In this document: one piece after another, positions 17,796-26,398 of the stretch
Layout: each line of letters opens with the position of its first letter
How positions within the stretch are numbered: position 1 is the stretch's first letter
Notes under the pieces: generated by a model
Database searches by the model: none
The model's input: the letters and a program-made list of their open reading frames with translations, nothing else
Told to the model about the DNA's origin: nothing
Position numbers and translations under genes: made by a program
Source of the DNA: Bin87 sp034423575
GTDB lineage: Bacteria; Chloroflexota; Dehalococcoidia; Lucifugimonadales; UBA3495
Direction of reading: 5' to 3'
Length of the DNA stretch: 64,000 bases
Assembly (NCBI GenBank): GCA_034423575.1
Contig: DAOUIF010000030.1
Span: 1-64,000 of the forward strand

Positions 17796-18173
17796 ATGAG
17801 TGATCGCTTCCGCATGCTATACGACGGATCGTGTCCCATGTGCAGCCGGGAAGTGCTTAACCTCTATCGCCGGCGGCCGGAGGCTATCGAGCCCGTGGAC
17901 ATCTCCGCCGAGGATTTCGACGCTGCCATGTGGGGGTTGGACGCGGATCAGGTACAATCGGCCATGTACGGCATCAAGCCGGACGGTACCGTCACGGTGG
18001 GAATGGAAAGTCTGCGCGAGGGCTACCGCCGGGCCGGTTTAGGCTGGGTTTTGGGCTGGACCCAATGGTGGCCGGCCCGCCCCGCTTTTGATCTCTTCTA
18101 CCGTGGCTTCGCGCGCAACCGGATGCGCATCAGCAACTGGCTGGGCCGGTGCGACGGCCACTGCCGCGTCTGA
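17796..18173 (+). CDS. DCC-family thiol-disulfide oxidoreductase-like protein (DUF393)
   Basis: A 125-residue protein whose N-terminal LYDGSCPMCSREV contains the DGxCPxC signature of the DCC/DUF393 family, thought to be a thioredoxin-fold redox protein. A hydrophobic middle (GLGWVLGWTQWWPARPAFDLFYRGFARNR) may contact membrane or lipid. It ends with CDGHCRV, another Cys pair. GGGAGG precedes ATG 17796, 38 bases after the previous gene. Redox activity is inferred from the family. Confidence 0.9.
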   Translation: MSDRFRMLYDGSCPMCSREVLNLYRRRPEAIEPVDISAEDFDAAMWGLDADQVQSAMYGIKPDGTVTVGMESLREGYRRAGLGWVLGWTQWWPARPAFDLFYRGFARNRMRISNWLGRCDGHCRV

Positions 18174-18215
18174 AAACTATCGGCTTGCCGCGCAACGACT
18201 GTAGACGTCTGCTGG

Positions 18216-18233
18216 GTTCCCGTCGACGGGAAC
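18216..18233. repeat. perfect 18-bp palindrome
   Basis: GTTCCCGTCGACGGGAAC reads identically on both strands, in the 138-base gap between the DCC protein and the DMT exporter. It could be an operator or the stem of a terminator without T-tract. Confidence 0.5.
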
Positions 18234-18311
18234 AGGCGGTGTTCGCAGCATCCGTGACGATAGCCGTACCTCGCCAAGCCGAGCGATTCGCGACGAGGCT
18301 GTCCTAGCGTA

Positions 18312-19268
18312 ATGTGGCCCCTGCTCGCGCTGGGATCAGCCCTGGCCTTTTGCTTCGTCAGCGTCTGCGACAAGCGCCTGCTGTCGTTCCACCTGAACGG
18401 CGTGCCACCCCTGTGCCTGTGGTGCGGCGTCACCGGGCTCATCTATGGCACCATCGTGGCAGCGATCGTTGGAGTGCCGGAGGGCACCACCTGGCAGGTT
18501 ACGTTGGCGCCCGTTGTGGCCGGATTGTTCATGGGATTTTCCGTGGTGCTCCTGTTCCGCGGCCTTCGCCTCATGGAGGCTTCGCGAGCCGTCGCCATTT
18601 CCCAGACCAATCCGATTTTCGTCGCCATTATGGCGTTGATGTTCCTGGGTGAGCACGTATCGCCCGCCCAATGGTGCGGCATCGCCCTGGTGGTCGCCGG
18701 CGCAGTGCTCATCTCCGTGCGCCTGTTCCAGGAGCGGCCCTTCGGGCGCATCGGCCCCGGTTTGGCGATTCCGAGCACCGCGGTTTTCGACCTGAGGGAC
18801 CGCACTGCGGTGTATGGTCCGGCTCTGCTGGTCGTGAGCGCGCTTTGCGCCGCTTCCAGTTTCGTCGTGGCCAAGGCCGCCCTCAACGCCCATCTGCCGG
18901 TGCTGACCGTTTTCGGAATCCAACAGGCGACCGTGGGCGCGGTTTTCTGCTGCGCGGGGTTGACCGGCGGGCCCCGCCTGTGGTCTGCGGTGAAGCAACC
19001 GGGCGTCCTGGCGATGCTCCTCTTCGGAGAGTCGCTGATGCCGGCGATCTCGATTCTGCTGGGGGTCTATGCGTACAGTCTGGGACCGGCTTCCCTGGTG
19101 GCCGCGGTGCTGGCGACCCGACCGCTGTTCGTCTTCGTCGCGTCCACGATCCTGTCTCGCATGCGCTGGCAATTCCTGGACGAGTCCCTGAACCCCCGAG
19201 CGTTGTCGGTAAAAGCCGCATCCATAGTCATGATTGTAGGTGGCGTGGGCACACTCAGTGTGGGTTAA
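18312..19268 (+). CDS. EamA/DMT-superfamily transporter
   Basis: Integral-membrane protein of 318 residues with about ten hydrophobic helices arranged as two EamA repeats (roughly residues 1-140 and 160-318). Segments such as RAVAISQTNPIFVAIMALMFLGE in the first half and GPASLVAAVLATRPLFVFVAS in the second are typical of drug/metabolite exporters. The start ATG 18312 lacks a clear ribosome site. Substrate unknown; efflux of a metabolite or amino acid is the family default. The downstream Lrp-type regulator might control it. Confidence 0.92.
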   Translation: MWPLLALGSALAFCFVSVCDKRLLSFHLNGVPPLCLWCGVTGLIYGTIVAAIVGVPEGTTWQVTLAPVVAGLFMGFSVVLLFRGLRLMEASRAVAISQTNPIFVAIMALMFLGEHVSPAQWCGIALVVAGAVLISVRLFQERPFGRIGPGLAIPSTAVFDLRDRTAVYGPALLVVSALCAASSFVVAKAALNAHLPVLTVFGIQQATVGAVFCCAGLTGGPRLWSAVKQPGVLAMLLFGESLMPAISILLGVYAYSLGPASLVAAVLATRPLFVFVASTILSRMRWQFLDESLNPRALSVKAASIVMIVGGVGTLSVG

Positions 19269-19392
19269 CGCGCAAATCGGGAACCCACGGTTATCCCGTA
19301 CGCGGTTACGTTTATGATGCGCTAGATGCGGCGATAAAGCAGTGAATCCGTCGCGAACAAAACGATATTGTTTATCATCGTCTCATTGATAG

Positions 19393-19421
19393 TTGACAAC
19401 CGCAGCAGCAAATAATATTAT
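19393..19421 (+). promoter_or_regulatory. sigma-70-type promoter for the Lrp gene
   Basis: TTGACA (19393-19398), 17 bases, TATTAT (19416-19421), 70 bases before the regulator start. An imperfect dyad with ACGAT/ATCGT arms (19362-19381) lies just upstream and is a candidate autoregulatory site. Confidence 0.75.
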
Positions 19422-19490
19422 CTTGTCCGCAATATCAGCGCCATCGAGCGTAGCGATATGAATGCATCATAGCATGGAGTCTGCCAACTA

Positions 19491-19925
19491 ATGGACGAGC
19501 TTGACCTGAAAATTATCGGAATCCTGCAATCGGACGGGCGTGCGTCCAACGCCAAGATTGCGCGCGCAGTGGGAGTCAGCGAGGGCACCGTGAGACGCCG
19601 GCTGCGTCGCCTCATCAAAGAAGACATCGTCCATGTGGTGGCAGTCCCCAACCTGGAAAAAATGGGCTATGGCACGACCGCCCTCATCGGTCTGGAAACC
19701 GGCCCGGGCAAGTCCGACGCCGTCGCCGAAAAAATCGCCAACCTCGACGAAGCGCACTATGTCGTCGTCGCCACCGGCCCCTACGACGTTTTCGTGTGGA
19801 CTGCCCTGGAATCGGCCGAAAGTCTCGGCGATTTCCTGCGCACCCGCATCGGGGTCATCGACGGAGTGCAAAAGACTCAGACCTTCGTCACGCTGTCGAC
19901 CAAAAAGCGCTTCACCCGGGTGTAA
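19491..19925 (+). CDS. Lrp/AsnC family transcriptional regulator
   Basis: A 144-residue DNA-binding regulator. The N-terminal winged helix-turn-helix is clear (DELDLKIIGILQSDGRASN, then KIARAVGVSEGTVRRRLRRL), followed by the RAM ligand-binding domain (GYGTTALIGLETGPGKSDAVAEKI ... VVVATGPYDVFVWTAL). Members sense amino acids and act as oligomers. ATG 19491 follows a consensus promoter. The upstream DMT exporter ends 222 bases before it; regulation of that exporter or of the downstream ferredoxin is possible but unproven. Confidence 0.95.
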   Translation: MDELDLKIIGILQSDGRASNAKIARAVGVSEGTVRRRLRRLIKEDIVHVVAVPNLEKMGYGTTALIGLETGPGKSDAVAEKIANLDEAHYVVVATGPYDVFVWTALESAESLGDFLRTRIGVIDGVQKTQTFVTLSTKKRFTRV

Positions 19926-19976
19926 ACCGATCGCTGGCTACGGGTGTGTGCCGGCGCTCCGCACAACCCGGCGCGG

Positions 19977-20004
19977 TTGCATTGCATACCCGCCATGCTA
20001 TAAT
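19977..20004 (+). promoter_or_regulatory. promoter for the 7Fe ferredoxin
   Basis: TTGCAT (19977-19982), 16 bases, TATAAT (19999-20004) with a TGC extension (19996-19998). The gene starts 79 bases downstream. Confidence 0.7.
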
Positions 20005-20082
20005 TTCGACACCCGTGAGTTGTGGCCCGAGTTCCGGTTTGCCACTGTCAACCCACACCACATCACCCGAGGGAATGCCGCT

Positions 20083-20325
20083 ATGACCTACATCATTACC
20101 GAGCCATGCGTGGGCGTAAAAGACGCCGCGTGTGTCGACGTTTGCCCGGTGGACTGCATCTACACCACCGACGACGATGACATGTATTTCATCAGTCCCG
20201 ATGAGTGCATCGACTGTGCCGCCTGCGAACCGGTGTGCCCCGTTACGGCGATTTTTGCGGAGGAAGCCGTACCGTCGATGTACGAGGACTATATCAAGAT
20301 CAACTACGACTACTTCAGCAAGTAG
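20083..20325 (+). CDS. 7Fe ferredoxin ([3Fe-4S][4Fe-4S])
   Basis: An 80-residue cytoplasmic electron carrier. Cys9, Cys17, Cys21 and Cys25 form the first motif, in which the usual second cysteine (around position 12) is Val, giving a [3Fe-4S] cluster; Cys42-x2-Cys45-x2-Cys48-x3-Cys52 forms the [4Fe-4S] site. The C-terminal VPSMYEDYIKINYDYF tail matches the short-tail 7Fe ferredoxins of Thermus and Alicyclobacillus. GAGGG precedes ATG 20083. It is followed by a GC-rich hairpin and by a second ferredoxin-like gene. Confidence 0.95.
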   Translation: MTYIITEPCVGVKDAACVDVCPVDCIYTTDDDDMYFISPDECIDCAACEPVCPVTAIFAEEAVPSMYEDYIKINYDYFSK

Positions 20326-20358
20326 TCGTCGCGCCGCCCGGCGTACACCGACCCCGTC

Positions 20359-20387
20359 GTGCGCCCGGCGCTTGCTGCCGGGCGCAC
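20359..20387 (+). terminator. intrinsic terminator-like hairpin
   Basis: An 11-bp perfect stem (20359-20369 and 20377-20387) with a 7-base loop and followed by GTTTAAC. It lies 33 bases after the ferredoxin stop and 24 bases before the next start. Confidence 0.6.
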
Positions 20388-20411
20388 GTTTAACGGCTCA
20401 CAGGTTCTGAG

Positions 20412-21239
20412 ATGTCCGCATCCGGCCCGCAGCGGTCCGCTCGCCCAGAAGTCAACGTTGTCGTCTGCACCGACGAGTACGGTTGCGGGCGCTGGTACCA
20501 TCGTGGCCGCAACGCGCAAGCGGTGCTCGACGATATTCGCAGCGCCACCGTCGGTCTCAATGACGATCGCGTGCAGGTAACCACGTCCGGATGCATCCTC
20601 GGCTGCACCTACGGTCCGCGATTCGACGTAGCCCGCCGTTGGTCCGGCGAAAAAGTGCTGTATGGCTCCATCGAGGGTGAAGCGACCATCACCCGACGAG
20701 GGCGCGTGCGGTTCGCCGCAATTCCGGACGACCTGGAACGGGTTCTGCCCGACCACCTGCCTGAGACCGCCGCTTCCATCCACCACCTCGGCGGGTTCAA
20801 CCCTCCGGCCGATATCGACCTGCTGCGGCGCATCCTTTCGGACTGCAGCCGGGGGATGGGCGATTCCACCGTCGGGCTGACCGAGGGCGTGATCATGGTG
20901 CACAACCCGGCCGCCACGGTGTCTATCCCCGCCACACTCGACAACCTGCAATTCGTGGATGGCAGTGGCAAAGCCAGCGCAACCGGAGACATTGCACTGC
21001 TGACCACGGACGGCGACGGTCAGGTGGCTCTGCAACTGAGCCGCGTCCGCCAGGTCGAGTTCCTGTACCGGGAACTGCGCAACGGGATGCCCAGCTACTC
21101 GATCTGGCTGCGGGACGACGACCTGGCGACCGTGTATCGCATCTACCTGCGCCGCTCGGAAAACCCCGCCAACAATCCCCTGCGTCATCGTCTCTTCATG
21201 GGCCTCATGGAACGGTATGGCGAAAAGGTAACCCTGTAA
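20412..21239 (+). CDS. thioredoxin-like [2Fe-2S] ferredoxin-domain protein with unknown C-terminal domain
   Basis: A 275-residue protein. The N-terminal about 80 residues resemble a thioredoxin-like [2Fe-2S] ferredoxin: Cys19-x5-Cys25 in VVCTDEYGCGRW and Cys61-x3-Cys65 in SGCILGCTYGP. The C-terminal portion (about 150-275) includes RQVEFLYRELRNGMPSYSIWLRDDDLATVYRIYLRRSE, loosely like the HutX/ChuX heme-utilisation fold, but this is weak. The middle SCSRGM-type region has an additional cysteine. It directly follows the 7Fe ferredoxin, which suggests a joint redox role. Start ATG 20412 has only a weak ribosome site. Confidence 0.8.
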   Translation: MSASGPQRSARPEVNVVVCTDEYGCGRWYHRGRNAQAVLDDIRSATVGLNDDRVQVTTSGCILGCTYGPRFDVARRWSGEKVLYGSIEGEATITRRGRVRFAAIPDDLERVLPDHLPETAASIHHLGGFNPPADIDLLRRILSDCSRGMGDSTVGLTEGVIMVHNPAATVSIPATLDNLQFVDGSGKASATGDIALLTTDGDGQVALQLSRVRQVEFLYRELRNGMPSYSIWLRDDDLATVYRIYLRRSENPANNPLRHRLFMGLMERYGEKVTL

Positions 21240-21355
21240 CATCTCCCCGGGCCTGGTCGCCCGTGACGGCGTTCCGCAACACGGATAACTCACGTGATTG
21301 ACGACGCGTCGGCGGGCCGATCCAGCGGGGCTAAACTCGAGGAGGAGCGAACACA

Positions 21356-23638
21356 ATGAGCAATATCGATTCCACTCCGGAATTCGTGCGGGAAACCTAC
21401 CGCAAGATGGACGAGAAGTTGACCCAGGTGCGGAACCGGCTCAACCGCCCGCTGACCATGGCCGAGAAGCTGCTGCTGTCTCACCTGGACGACGTCGCCG
21501 ACGCCGACCTGCGCCCTGGCGACAGCTACATCAACCTTCGCCCCGACCGCGTGGCCCACCAGGACGTCACCGGCCAGATGGCCATCCTGCAGTTCATGCA
21601 GTCAGGCCGTGAGCGCGTAGCGGTGCCGACCACTGTCCACTGCGATCACCTGGTCCAGGCTCGCGTGGGCGCTTCCTCCGACCTCCAGGATGCCCTCAAC
21701 GAGAGCAACGAGGTCTATCAGTTCCTGGAATCCGCGAGCCGGCGTTTCGGCATGGGCTTCTGGAGGCCCGGTTCCGGGATCATCCACCAGGTGGTGCTCG
21801 AAAAGTACGCTTTCCCCGGGGCACTGATCATTGGAACCGACTCTCACACCGTCAACGGTGGCGGCCTGGGCTCCCTGGCCATCGGCGTGGGCGGAGCGGA
21901 CGCTGCCGACGTTATGGCCGGCCTCCCCTGGGAGGTGCGTTATCCCCGCATCATCGGCGTCAAGCTCACCGGATCCATGAGCGGCTGGACGGCCCCCAAG
22001 GACGTCATCATCAAGCTGGCCTACGAGCTCACCGTGTCCGGCGGCACCAACGCCATAATCGAGTACTTCGGGCCCGGCGCCGCGTCAATCTCTGCCACCG
22101 GCAAGGGCACGATCTGCAACATGGGCGCCGAGTTGGGCGCCACCGGCGACGTGTTCCCCTATGACGAGCGCATGGCCACCTACCTGCGCGCCACCGGACG
22201 CGAGGACCTGGTCGCCATCGCTGAAGAGTACAAGCACCTGCTCCAGTCCGATCCCGAAGTTGAGCAACAGCCCGAGCAGTTCTACGACCAGATCGTCGAG
22301 ATCGACCTGTCCACCCTGGAGCCTCACATCACCGGCCCCCACTCACCGGACCGGGCGCGCCCGATTTCCGAGCTGGCCGCTGAGGTAGAGCGTGAAGGAT
22401 TCCCTGAACGGGTTTCCGTTTCCCTGGTGGGCAGCTGCACCAACTCCTCCTACGAGGACATGGAACGCTGCGCCGACGTGGCGAGGCAGGCCGCCGAGCG
22501 GGGGGTTTCCGCCGTATCGGGCCTGCTGGTGACCCCCGGTTCCGAGCAGGTTCGCGCCACTATCGAGCGTGACGGTCAACAGGCTGCCCTGGAAGCCATC
22601 GGCGCCACCGTGCTGGCCAACGCCTGCGGTCCCTGCATCGGCCAGTGGAACCGGCCGGAGGCTCGCGGCACCGACAACAGCATCGTCACCTCCTACAACC
22701 GCAACTTCCCCAGCCGCAACGACGGCAACGCGGGCACCATGAACTTCATCGCCAGCCCCGAAATCGCCATCGCGATGGGCCTGGGCGGCAGCCTGTCCTT
22801 CAACCCGCTCACGGACCCGCTGGTTGACGCCGACGGCAACGAGTTCATGCTCCAGCCGCCGACCGAGGCCCCCGAGGTGCCGCCCACGGGCTTCGACCCG
22901 GGCAGCGACATGTACGTGGAGCCGCCGGAAGACGGCAGCGACGTTGACGTACGCGTCGACCCCAGCAGCAATCGCTTGCAGGTGCTGGCCCCGTGGGCTC
23001 CCTGGGACGGCAACGACTTCGAGGACGTGCCCATCCTGGTGAAGACCGAGGGCAAGACGACCACCGACTCCATTTCCCCGGCCGGCCCCTGGCTGCGCTT
23101 CCGCGGGCACCTCAACAACCTCAGCGACAACATGTTCCTCGGCGCCAACAACGCCTACACCGACGAAACCGGCACCGGCAAGAACCAGCTCTCCGGCGAG
23201 GAGATCATGCCCATACCGGAGATCGCCCGCGCGTACAGCGCCCAGGGCATCCGCTGGGTTGCCATCGGCGACGAGAACTACGGCGAGGGCTCCAGCCGCG
23301 AGCACGCCGCCCTGTCGCCTCGGATGCTGGGCGCCGCGGCCATCATCACCCGCAGCTTCGCCCGCATCCACGAGTCGAACCTGAAGAAGCAAGGACTCCT
23401 GCCCCTCACCTTCGAGGATCCGGCGGACTGGGATCGGGTGCTGGAGGATGACCGCATGAGCCTCGTCGGCCTGAGCGACCTGGCCCCGGACCGGCCGGTG
23501 CAGGCGGTCCTCAAGCATGCCGACGGCTCCGAGGAGACACTCAACCTGCGGCACACGCTGAACGACACCCAGATCGCCTGGTTCCGGGCTGGCAGCGCGA
23601 TGAATCACATGAAGAACCTGGAGGGCGCCAGCAGCTAG
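21356..23638 (+). CDS. aconitate hydratase, mitochondrial-type
   Basis: A 760-residue [4Fe-4S] aconitase interconverting citrate and isocitrate in the TCA cycle. Landmarks: VPTTVHCDHLVQA, IIGTDSHTVNGGGLG, the first cluster Cys in GSCTNSSYEDM and the cluster pair in ANACGPCIGQW, then GTMNFIASPE and the C-terminal swivel domain with GEGSSREHAALSPR and RSFARIHESNLKKQG. Length and order match the ACO2 type and not the roughly 890-residue AcnA or AcnB. GAGGAG precedes ATG 21356. A hairpin follows the stop. Confidence 0.96.
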   Translation: MSNIDSTPEFVRETYRKMDEKLTQVRNRLNRPLTMAEKLLLSHLDDVADADLRPGDSYINLRPDRVAHQDVTGQMAILQFMQSGRERVAVPTTVHCDHLVQARVGASSDLQDALNESNEVYQFLESASRRFGMGFWRPGSGIIHQVVLEKYAFPGALIIGTDSHTVNGGGLGSLAIGVGGADAADVMAGLPWEVRYPRIIGVKLTGSMSGWTAPKDVIIKLAYELTVSGGTNAIIEYFGPGAASISATGKGTICNMGAELGATGDVFPYDERMATYLRATGREDLVAIAEEYKHLLQSDPEVEQQPEQFYDQIVEIDLSTLEPHITGPHSPDRARPISELAAEVEREGFPERVSVSLVGSCTNSSYEDMERCADVARQAAERGVSAVSGLLVTPGSEQVRATIERDGQQAALEAIGATVLANACGPCIGQWNRPEARGTDNSIVTSYNRNFPSRNDGNAGTMNFIASPEIAIAMGLGGSLSFNPLTDPLVDADGNEFMLQPPTEAPEVPPTGFDPGSDMYVEPPEDGSDVDVRVDPSSNRLQVLAPWAPWDGNDFEDVPILVKTEGKTTTDSISPAGPWLRFRGHLNNLSDNMFLGANNAYTDETGTGKNQLSGEEIMPIPEIARAYSAQGIRWVAIGDENYGEGSSREHAALSPRMLGAAAIITRSFARIHESNLKKQGLLPLTFEDPADWDRVLEDDRMSLVGLSDLAPDRPVQAVLKHADGSEETLNLRHTLNDTQIAWFRAGSAMNHMKNLEGASS

Positions 23639-23662
23639 CCGAGTTCGCATACGGAACAACGG

Positions 23663-23686
23663 GGGCGTCTGCGGAAGCAGGCGCCC
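23663..23686 (+). terminator. terminator-like hairpin after aconitase
   Basis: A 10-bp stem with one G-U pair (23663-23672 with 23677-23686) around a GGAA loop, followed by TTGCGTTTG, 24 bases after the aconitase stop. Confidence 0.6.
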
Positions 23687-23760
23687 TTGCGTTTGCGGGG
23701 CGCCGCCGTGCCTGAGGGCTCGCTTGCCCGCCCTGATTGGCCGGTGGTAAGGTATTCATC

Positions 23761-25560
23761 ATGACCACGCAAATCACCAACGAAGACATCGTCCAGTTGT
23801 TCAACAACATGGCCGCCATGCTGGAGATCAAGGGAGACACCGTTTTCAAGATTCGCGCCTACCAGCGCGCCGCCAACACCATCGATCAACTCAGTTGGTC
23901 CCTGGCCGCGGCCGCGGCCGCCGGCGATGATCTGAAGAAAATCCCCGGCGTCGGCAAGGCCATCAGCGAAAAGGTGCAGGAGTACGTGGGGACCGGCCAT
24001 GTGGCTGCCTATGATCGCTTGGCCGAAGAACTTCCGCCCAACGTGCTGGAGATGCTTGAGGTCCCCGGCATGGGACCCAAGACCGTGAAAGCCGCCGTCG
24101 ACGAGCTTGGCATCGGGTCCGTGGCCGAACTGGAGCAGGCCGCGTTTGACGGCCGGCTGGAACAGCTGCCCCGGATGGGCAAACGCTCCGTGGCAAACAT
24201 CCTGCGTCATATCCAGGCCCAGCGGTCCCGCTCCAACCGTACGCCCCTGGGCATCGCCTCCGAGACCTGCGCGGCGGTGACCGCCCAGTTGTTCGACGCG
24301 TGCCCCGGCCTGGTGAGCATCACTCCGGCCGGCTCTCTGCGCCGCTGGGAGGAGACCATCGGCGACCTGGACCTCATCGCGATCTCTGCAAATCCGGCCG
24401 AAACCGGCCCTGCTCTGGCCGCCCTGCCCTCGGTCCGCGAAGTGCTGGTGCAGGGGGACGCCAAGACCTCGGTGATAGTGGACCCGGGCATCCAGATTGA
24501 CCTGCGCATTGGCGAGCCGGACGCCATGGGCGCGATGCTCCAGTACTTCACCGGCAGCCAGCAGCACAACATCCGACTGCGCGACTACGCCAACCGGCGG
24601 GGCCTGTCCCTGAACGAATACGGCGTCACCGTCATCGAAAGCGGCGAGACCGAGCGGTTCCCTGACGAGGAGTCCTTCTACGGCCGGCTCGATCTGCCCT
24701 GGATACCGCCGGAACTGCGGCGCGGCGCCGACGAGTTGGATGCCGCCCGGGAAGGCAACCTGCCCAACCTGATCACCGAGGCGGACCTCCGGGGAGACCT
24801 GCACCTGCACAGCGACTGGAGCGACGGCAAATTCCCCCTGGAAGAGATGGTCGCCGCCGTAGCCGCCATGGGCTACGAGTACATGGCCCTGACCGACCAT
24901 TCCCAGGGCCTGGGCGTCGCCAACGGCCTGACCCCTGACCGCCTCGCCCGCCAAATCGAAATCCTGCGGAGCCTGCAATCCCGGTACGACATGACCATCC
25001 TCTGCGGCTCCGAGGTGGACATCCGCGCCGACGGCGCCATGGACTTCCCTGACGACGTTCTGGGCATGCTGGACTGGGTCATCGCTTCGGTTCACAACGC
25101 CATGAGCCAGGACCGTGAGACCATGACCCGGCGCATCACTCGGGCCATGGAGAACCCCTACGTTACCGTCATCGGTCACGCCTCTGCGCGGCTGCTCGGC
25201 CAACGCGATCCGGTTGAGTTCGATATCGAGGCCCTGCTGCAAACCGCCCGCGACACCGGCACCGCCATGGAAATCAACGCCGCACCCGAGCGCCTGGACC
25301 TCAAGGATACTCACGCGGCCCGTGCCCGGGAGCTGGGCGTTCCGTTGGTCATCAACACCGACTCTCACCACATTGACGGATTGACCAAACGCACGTTTGG
25401 CGTGGCTGTGGCCCGTCGAGCCTGGTGCGGGCCCGAGCATGTCCTGAACACGTATCCGGCCAGTGAGTTTCTCGCATGGCTCCGCGCTCGGAAAGGGCAG
25501 CGAACTGAACATTTCGCGGCAATGACCGGGGCCCGAAGCGCCGCGGCGTCCCGACGATGA
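23761..25560 (+). CDS. polX: DNA polymerase/3'-5' exonuclease PolX
   Basis: A 599-residue family X DNA polymerase with a C-terminal PHP exonuclease, used in base-excision repair gap filling. Order: N-terminal helix-hairpin-helix region (IPGVGKAISEK, VPGMGPKTVKA), polymerase palm AGSLRRWEETIGDLDLIAIS with the GDLD metal aspartates, IDLRIGEPDAMGAMLQYFTGS, then PHP metal motifs DLHLHSDWSDG, LTDHSQG, GSEVDI, SVHNAMS, VIGHAS and NTDSHH. ATG 23761 is chosen over an upstream TTG. The stop overlaps the next start (ATGA). All PHP histidines and aspartates expected are present, so the nuclease should be active. Confidence 0.97.
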   Translation: MTTQITNEDIVQLFNNMAAMLEIKGDTVFKIRAYQRAANTIDQLSWSLAAAAAAGDDLKKIPGVGKAISEKVQEYVGTGHVAAYDRLAEELPPNVLEMLEVPGMGPKTVKAAVDELGIGSVAELEQAAFDGRLEQLPRMGKRSVANILRHIQAQRSRSNRTPLGIASETCAAVTAQLFDACPGLVSITPAGSLRRWEETIGDLDLIAISANPAETGPALAALPSVREVLVQGDAKTSVIVDPGIQIDLRIGEPDAMGAMLQYFTGSQQHNIRLRDYANRRGLSLNEYGVTVIESGETERFPDEESFYGRLDLPWIPPELRRGADELDAAREGNLPNLITEADLRGDLHLHSDWSDGKFPLEEMVAAVAAMGYEYMALTDHSQGLGVANGLTPDRLARQIEILRSLQSRYDMTILCGSEVDIRADGAMDFPDDVLGMLDWVIASVHNAMSQDRETMTRRITRAMENPYVTVIGHASARLLGQRDPVEFDIEALLQTARDTGTAMEINAAPERLDLKDTHAARARELGVPLVINTDSHHIDGLTKRTFGVAVARRAWCGPEHVLNTYPASEFLAWLRARKGQRTEHFAAMTGARSAAASRR

Positions 25561-26342
25561 CCTTCACGGTGGACGATACCGGGGTCGCGGTGCTTTCGCC
25601 CGCGTATGCCGAAGGCGAAGGACTGCCGGCGTACGACCACGTCATTGAGCGGCTGCGTTCCCGAGCCGGCCGCACCGAGCCGTGGCACATCGCGCTGCTG
25701 GACGCCATCGGACGCTGGAGCCTTCCCCACGAGGAACTTTGGGGTCGGGCTTGGCGCTATATCATCGGCGGAGAAGCGCTGGACTGGCTGACCCTGGCCC
25801 ATCGCCTTTGCCTTGCCATTCCGGATGCGGTTCCTCCGGACGAACTGGAAACCCTGCTGTTCTACGGTCGCCTGCCCGAAGACATCAGCCCGGAACGGTT
25901 CCGCCAACTCATCGGGCCATATCGTTACACCGCCCACCTGAACTTCTGGTACGGCGTGGTGGTCGAAGAGGCTTTGCAACTGGTAACGGAAGACTCCATC
26001 CGCAAGAGCCGATTGGCCCGCTGCTACGGCGACAGCGACGACGTGGTCGAGGATGCCTACCGCCATCTCTACGGCGACACCCGCACCAGCCTGGTGCCTC
26101 AATTCCTTACCGACGCCGGCGGGATCTGGGGCCACGACCCCGAGGAGCTATCCCTGGTCGCCTGGCAGGAATTCACCTACTGGCTGTTCAAGCGCCGCAT
26201 CCGCAAGTGGCACCCGGCCCGCGTCGCCAGCGATACGCGACGCGGTCTGGAGCGGCTCCGCGAGTTGCGCAACGATGAGAACGCCGCCGAACCGGCGCAC
26301 CTGATCGTCAATCACACCGACCTTCTGGCGCTGCAAAAATAA
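25557..26342 (+). CDS. unknown protein translationally coupled to polX
   Basis: A 261-residue protein starting at ATG 25557 within the polX stop (ATGA overlap). No named domain is recognised. It is acidic in the N-terminal third, rich in Trp and Tyr (WRYIIGGEALDWLTLAHRLC, YTAHLNFWYGVVVEEALQL) and helical in pattern; the C-terminal half is rich in charged residues (YWLFKRRIRKWHPARVASDTRRGLERL). No signal peptide or membrane helix. Coupling implies a function beside PolX, perhaps a repair or nucleic-acid accessory, but that is inference. Confidence 0.85.
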   Translation: MTFTVDDTGVAVLSPAYAEGEGLPAYDHVIERLRSRAGRTEPWHIALLDAIGRWSLPHEELWGRAWRYIIGGEALDWLTLAHRLCLAIPDAVPPDELETLLFYGRLPEDISPERFRQLIGPYRYTAHLNFWYGVVVEEALQLVTEDSIRKSRLARCYGDSDDVVEDAYRHLYGDTRTSLVPQFLTDAGGIWGHDPEELSLVAWQEFTYWLFKRRIRKWHPARVASDTRRGLERLRELRNDENAAEPAHLIVNHTDLLALQK

Positions 26343-26346
26343 GATA

Positions 26347-26366
26347 GGGGCGAAAAACTTCGCCCC
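26347..26366. terminator. bidirectional terminator between convergent genes
   Basis: GGGGCGAA (26347-26354) and TTCGCCCC (26359-26366) around an AAAC loop. Read on the minus strand it is followed by TATCTTATTTTT, a T-rich tail, so it should end the ribosomal protein S1 transcript; on the plus strand it closes the polX pair. Confidence 0.75.
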
Positions 26367-26398
26367 AAAATCATTTTCGGAAGTGTGCGGGGTCTGGG

